This document shows positions 6,357 through 8,163 of a stretch of 8,163 nt of DNA, piece by piece. The first letter of the stretch is position 1. Every line of letters begins with the position of its first letter. Origin of the DNA: Muribaculaceae bacterium. Lineage in GTDB: Bacteria; Bacteroidota; Bacteroidia; Bacteroidales; Muribaculaceae. The stretch is taken from NCBI GenBank assembly GCA_017545095.1, contig JAFYCU010000045.1, positions 1-8,163 on the forward strand, read 5' to 3'. The notes beneath the pieces were generated by a model that was not told the DNA's origin, ran no database searches, and saw only the letters and a list, made by a program, of their open reading frames with translations. Made by a program: the position numbers and the translations under genes.

Positions 6357-8163
6357 ATGTACGAATTGGCAAAAGGCACCATACTGCAAGGCAAAAACAA
6401 ATATGTCGTTGAGCAAGTCCTCGGTCAGGGCGGGTTCGGCTTCACCTATCTGGTCTCGGCCATGATTATGAACCAGAACATCCCCGTCAGAACCCGATTT
6501 GCCGTGAAGGAGTTTTTCCTGAAGTCGCATTGCATGCGCGACGAGCGCGACCACTGCACCATGACCTATGCGCAAGTGGCGCACGACGAGGTGCAGCGGT
6601 GCCATCGCGACTTCCGCACCGAGGCCCAGCGTCTGGTGAGCATATGCGAGATGAACCGCAAGAGCGGCAGCGACGCGGCATTCACCAACCACCACATCGT
6701 GCCCGTGAACGAGTGCTTCGAAGCCAACGGAACGTCGTATTTTGTGATGGAATACCTGAGCGGCGGCAGCCTGCGGTCGCGTGTGCAAGAGCAGGGCATG
6801 ATGAGCGAGGTGCAAGCGTTGTCGTGGGTGCGGCCCATTGCCGAGGCCGTGGATTTCCTGCACAGCCTGCATGTGCTGCACATGGACATCAAGCCCGAGA
6901 ACATTGTGATGCGCAGCGGCGGTGAGGCGCAACCCGACACACCCATGCTCATCGACTTCGGCATCTCGCTGCACTTCGACGGCAAGGGCGTGCGCACCAC
7001 GCTGTCCAACACCAGCGGCCTCTCGCCAGGCTATTCTCCGCTGGAGCAATCGCAACCCATCACCTCGTTCGACCCCCGCGTCGATGTCTATGCCCTGGCG
7101 GCCACCACGTTCTACCTGCTCACCGGCAAAGACCCCGCCAACGCCGCCGAGGTGAACGAGACCTATATCCGTCAAACCCTGCCCGAAAGCGTGAGCGAGC
7201 GCACGAAAAGCGCCATCGTGCACGCCATGCAGCCGCTGCGCACCCAGCGCACCCCCACAGCGGGCGACTTCATCCGCGAGCTGGCGGCCAGCTACACCAT
7301 GCCCGTGGGGCACATCCTACACGGCCCCATGGGCGACTACCGCATCACGCGCATCGTGGACAGTTGCGACAGCCACATCCAATACGAGGCCCGGCGAGCC
7401 GACCTGCCGCACGAAACACTCGATGCCCATGCCACACGCCCCCTGGGGCAGGCCGCCACGGGCAAGCCTACCGCCGCCACAGGCATATGGGTGGTGCTCG
7501 AGCAATTCGCCCACGACACCTCGACACGCAACGCCGACGGCTCGGTCGCCCTCGGCAACATCAGCATGGAGCAGCGTCAGGCATTCACCGCCGCTGTGGA
7601 AGCCGCTTCGGGCCTGACCGACCGCGACACCCTGCCGGCCATGGCACGCGGCAAAGGCGGAATGGTGGAGGCCCTGTGCTTCGAGACCGCCGGCACGTGC
7701 TATTGCGCCGTGAACGACTCCTTCCGCCCGCAGTCGGCCCTGGCCAAGTCGCTCAACTCGGTGACCAGCGAGGCCGGGGCGATAGCTAACCAAGTCACCA
7801 CACGCGTGCGCCCACACGCCAAGTGGATGGCCGCGCTGCTGCTCACCGGATGCGTGATTGCCGCCGGGGTGGTGTTTGTGACACGATTGCTAAACAGCGT
7901 CAACAACCAACCCGATGCCATCGAGCAACCCGCCGACACCACGGCCACACAACCCACCGACACCATCACCGCACCAGCAACCACCGAGGCTCCACAAGCC
8001 GAGGAACAACCCAAGACACCATCGGCCAGCATGCAGCAAACCAGCACGCCTGCCGAAGTCGAAAAAGCCACAACAACCAAGCCAGAGGCCAGACAGCCCA
8101 AGACCAACGAGGAGAGCAACGCTGCAATCCAACCCGCTGCAACACGACCTGCCGCAACCCAAC
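6357..8163 (+). CDS. Membrane-anchored Ser/Thr protein kinase, 3' partial
   Basis: The frame is open from the ATG at 6357 to the window end: 602 residues and still no stop. The kinase domain (about 16-310) has GQGGFGFTY (24-31), lysine K51 in FAVKEFF, E89 in the C-helix, HMDIKPEN (175-182) with catalytic D177, DFGIS (200-204), SPLEQ (227-231) in the APE position and DVYALAAT (243-250). It therefore looks active. HRD reads HMD, so it is a non-RD kinase that may not need activation-loop phosphorylation. Residues about 327-462 resemble a second, dead N-lobe. A hydrophobic segment at 490-511, with basic residues before it, should span the membrane, leaving the kinase in the cytoplasm and a Thr/Pro/Ala/Gln-rich tail (512 onward) outside. 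No Shine-Dalgarno is seen before the start. It is the likely partner of the adjacent PP2C phosphatase. Confidence 0.93.
   Translation, partial: MYELAKGTILQGKNKYVVEQVLGQGGFGFTYLVSAMIMNQNIPVRTRFAVKEFFLKSHCMRDERDHCTMTYAQVAHDEVQRCHRDFRTEAQRLVSICEMNRKSGSDAAFTNHHIVPVNECFEANGTSYFVMEYLSGGSLRSRVQEQGMMSEVQALSWVRPIAEAVDFLHSLHVLHMDIKPENIVMRSGGEAQPDTPMLIDFGISLHFDGKGVRTTLSNTSGLSPGYSPLEQSQPITSFDPRVDVYALAATTFYLLTGKDPANAAEVNETYIRQTLPESVSERTKSAIVHAMQPLRTQRTPTAGDFIRELAASYTMPVGHILHGPMGDYRITRIVDSCDSHIQYEARRADLPHETLDAHATRPLGQAATGKPTAATGIWVVLEQFAHDTSTRNADGSVALGNISMEQRQAFTAAVEAASGLTDRDTLPAMARGKGGMVEALCFETAGTCYCAVNDSFRPQSALAKSLNSVTSEAGAIANQVTTRVRPHAKWMAALLLTGCVIAAGVVFVTRLLNSVNNQPDAIEQPADTTATQPTDTITAPATTEAPQAEEQPKTPSASMQQTSTPAEVEKATTTKPEARQPKTNEESNAAIQPAATRPAATQ
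7335..7742 (+). other. Candidate degenerate second kinase N-lobe inside the kinase gene
   Basis: Residues 327-462 of the kinase seem to repeat the layout of its own N-lobe (about 16-139). YRITRIVD (328-335) matches the strand before the glycine loop. WVVLEQF (378-384) aligns with FAVKEFF (48-54), followed without gaps by a segment in which R391 pairs with R61. CFETAGTCY (441-449) aligns with CFEANGTSY (120-128), six of nine identical. The glycine loop is lost and the ATP lysine is leucine (L381). No HRD or DFG follows before the membrane segment, so only the small lobe would be present. The alignment is by eye, and a chance resemblance in the weaker parts is possible. Confidence 0.55.

Noticed and set aside
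2650..8163. Type VI secretion regulatory cluster
   Set aside because: FHA, PP2C and kinase genes also accompany some type VI systems, but no structural secretion gene is visible, so the label is not supported here.

Overview
The window comes from a bacterium of the Bacteroidota, most likely the Bacteroidales. Two promoters match the -33 TTG / -7 TAnnTTTG pattern typical of that phylum, no start codon is preceded by a clear Shine-Dalgarno sequence, and the kinase and LytTR proteins have the style seen in the group. Genes are GC-rich and intergenic DNA is AT-richer. All genes supported here lie on the + strand.

Left part (1-2119): metabolism. It opens inside the 3' end of a glycine dehydrogenase gene (P-protein, GcvPB-like C-terminus), followed by a 288-base AT-rich gap and a complete dihydrolipoyl dehydrogenase (lpdA). 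These are two enzymes of the glycine cleavage system. The gap is filled by an elaborate nested inverted repeat with 47-base arms and a 131-base centre. A perfect 30-base palindrome follows lpdA and closes this part.

Right part (2150-8163): a eukaryotic-like Ser/Thr phosphosignalling locus. A promoter drives a stand-alone LytTR DNA-binding protein whose stop overlaps (ATGA) the start of a membrane FHA protein with a C-terminal zinc ribbon. A second promoter drives a tight run of four genes: a cysteine-free acidic, Ala/Pro/Thr-rich protein with a DxDxDG motif; a protein with two zinc ribbons and a degenerate FHA domain; a PP2C-type phosphatase; and a membrane-anchored Ser/Thr kinase that runs off the right edge. 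The kinase reading frame is open from 6357 to the last base.

A plausible working model (inference) is that the kinase and the PP2C phosphatase write and erase phospho-threonine on a partner, perhaps the acidic protein. The FHA proteins would read the mark at the inner membrane, and the LytTR protein would set transcription. Most unusual points: the kinase carries what looks like a second, catalytically dead N-lobe between its kinase domain and its membrane segment; the second FHA domain has lost its usual histidine; and the gcvPB-lpdA gap is a three-level nested repeat.
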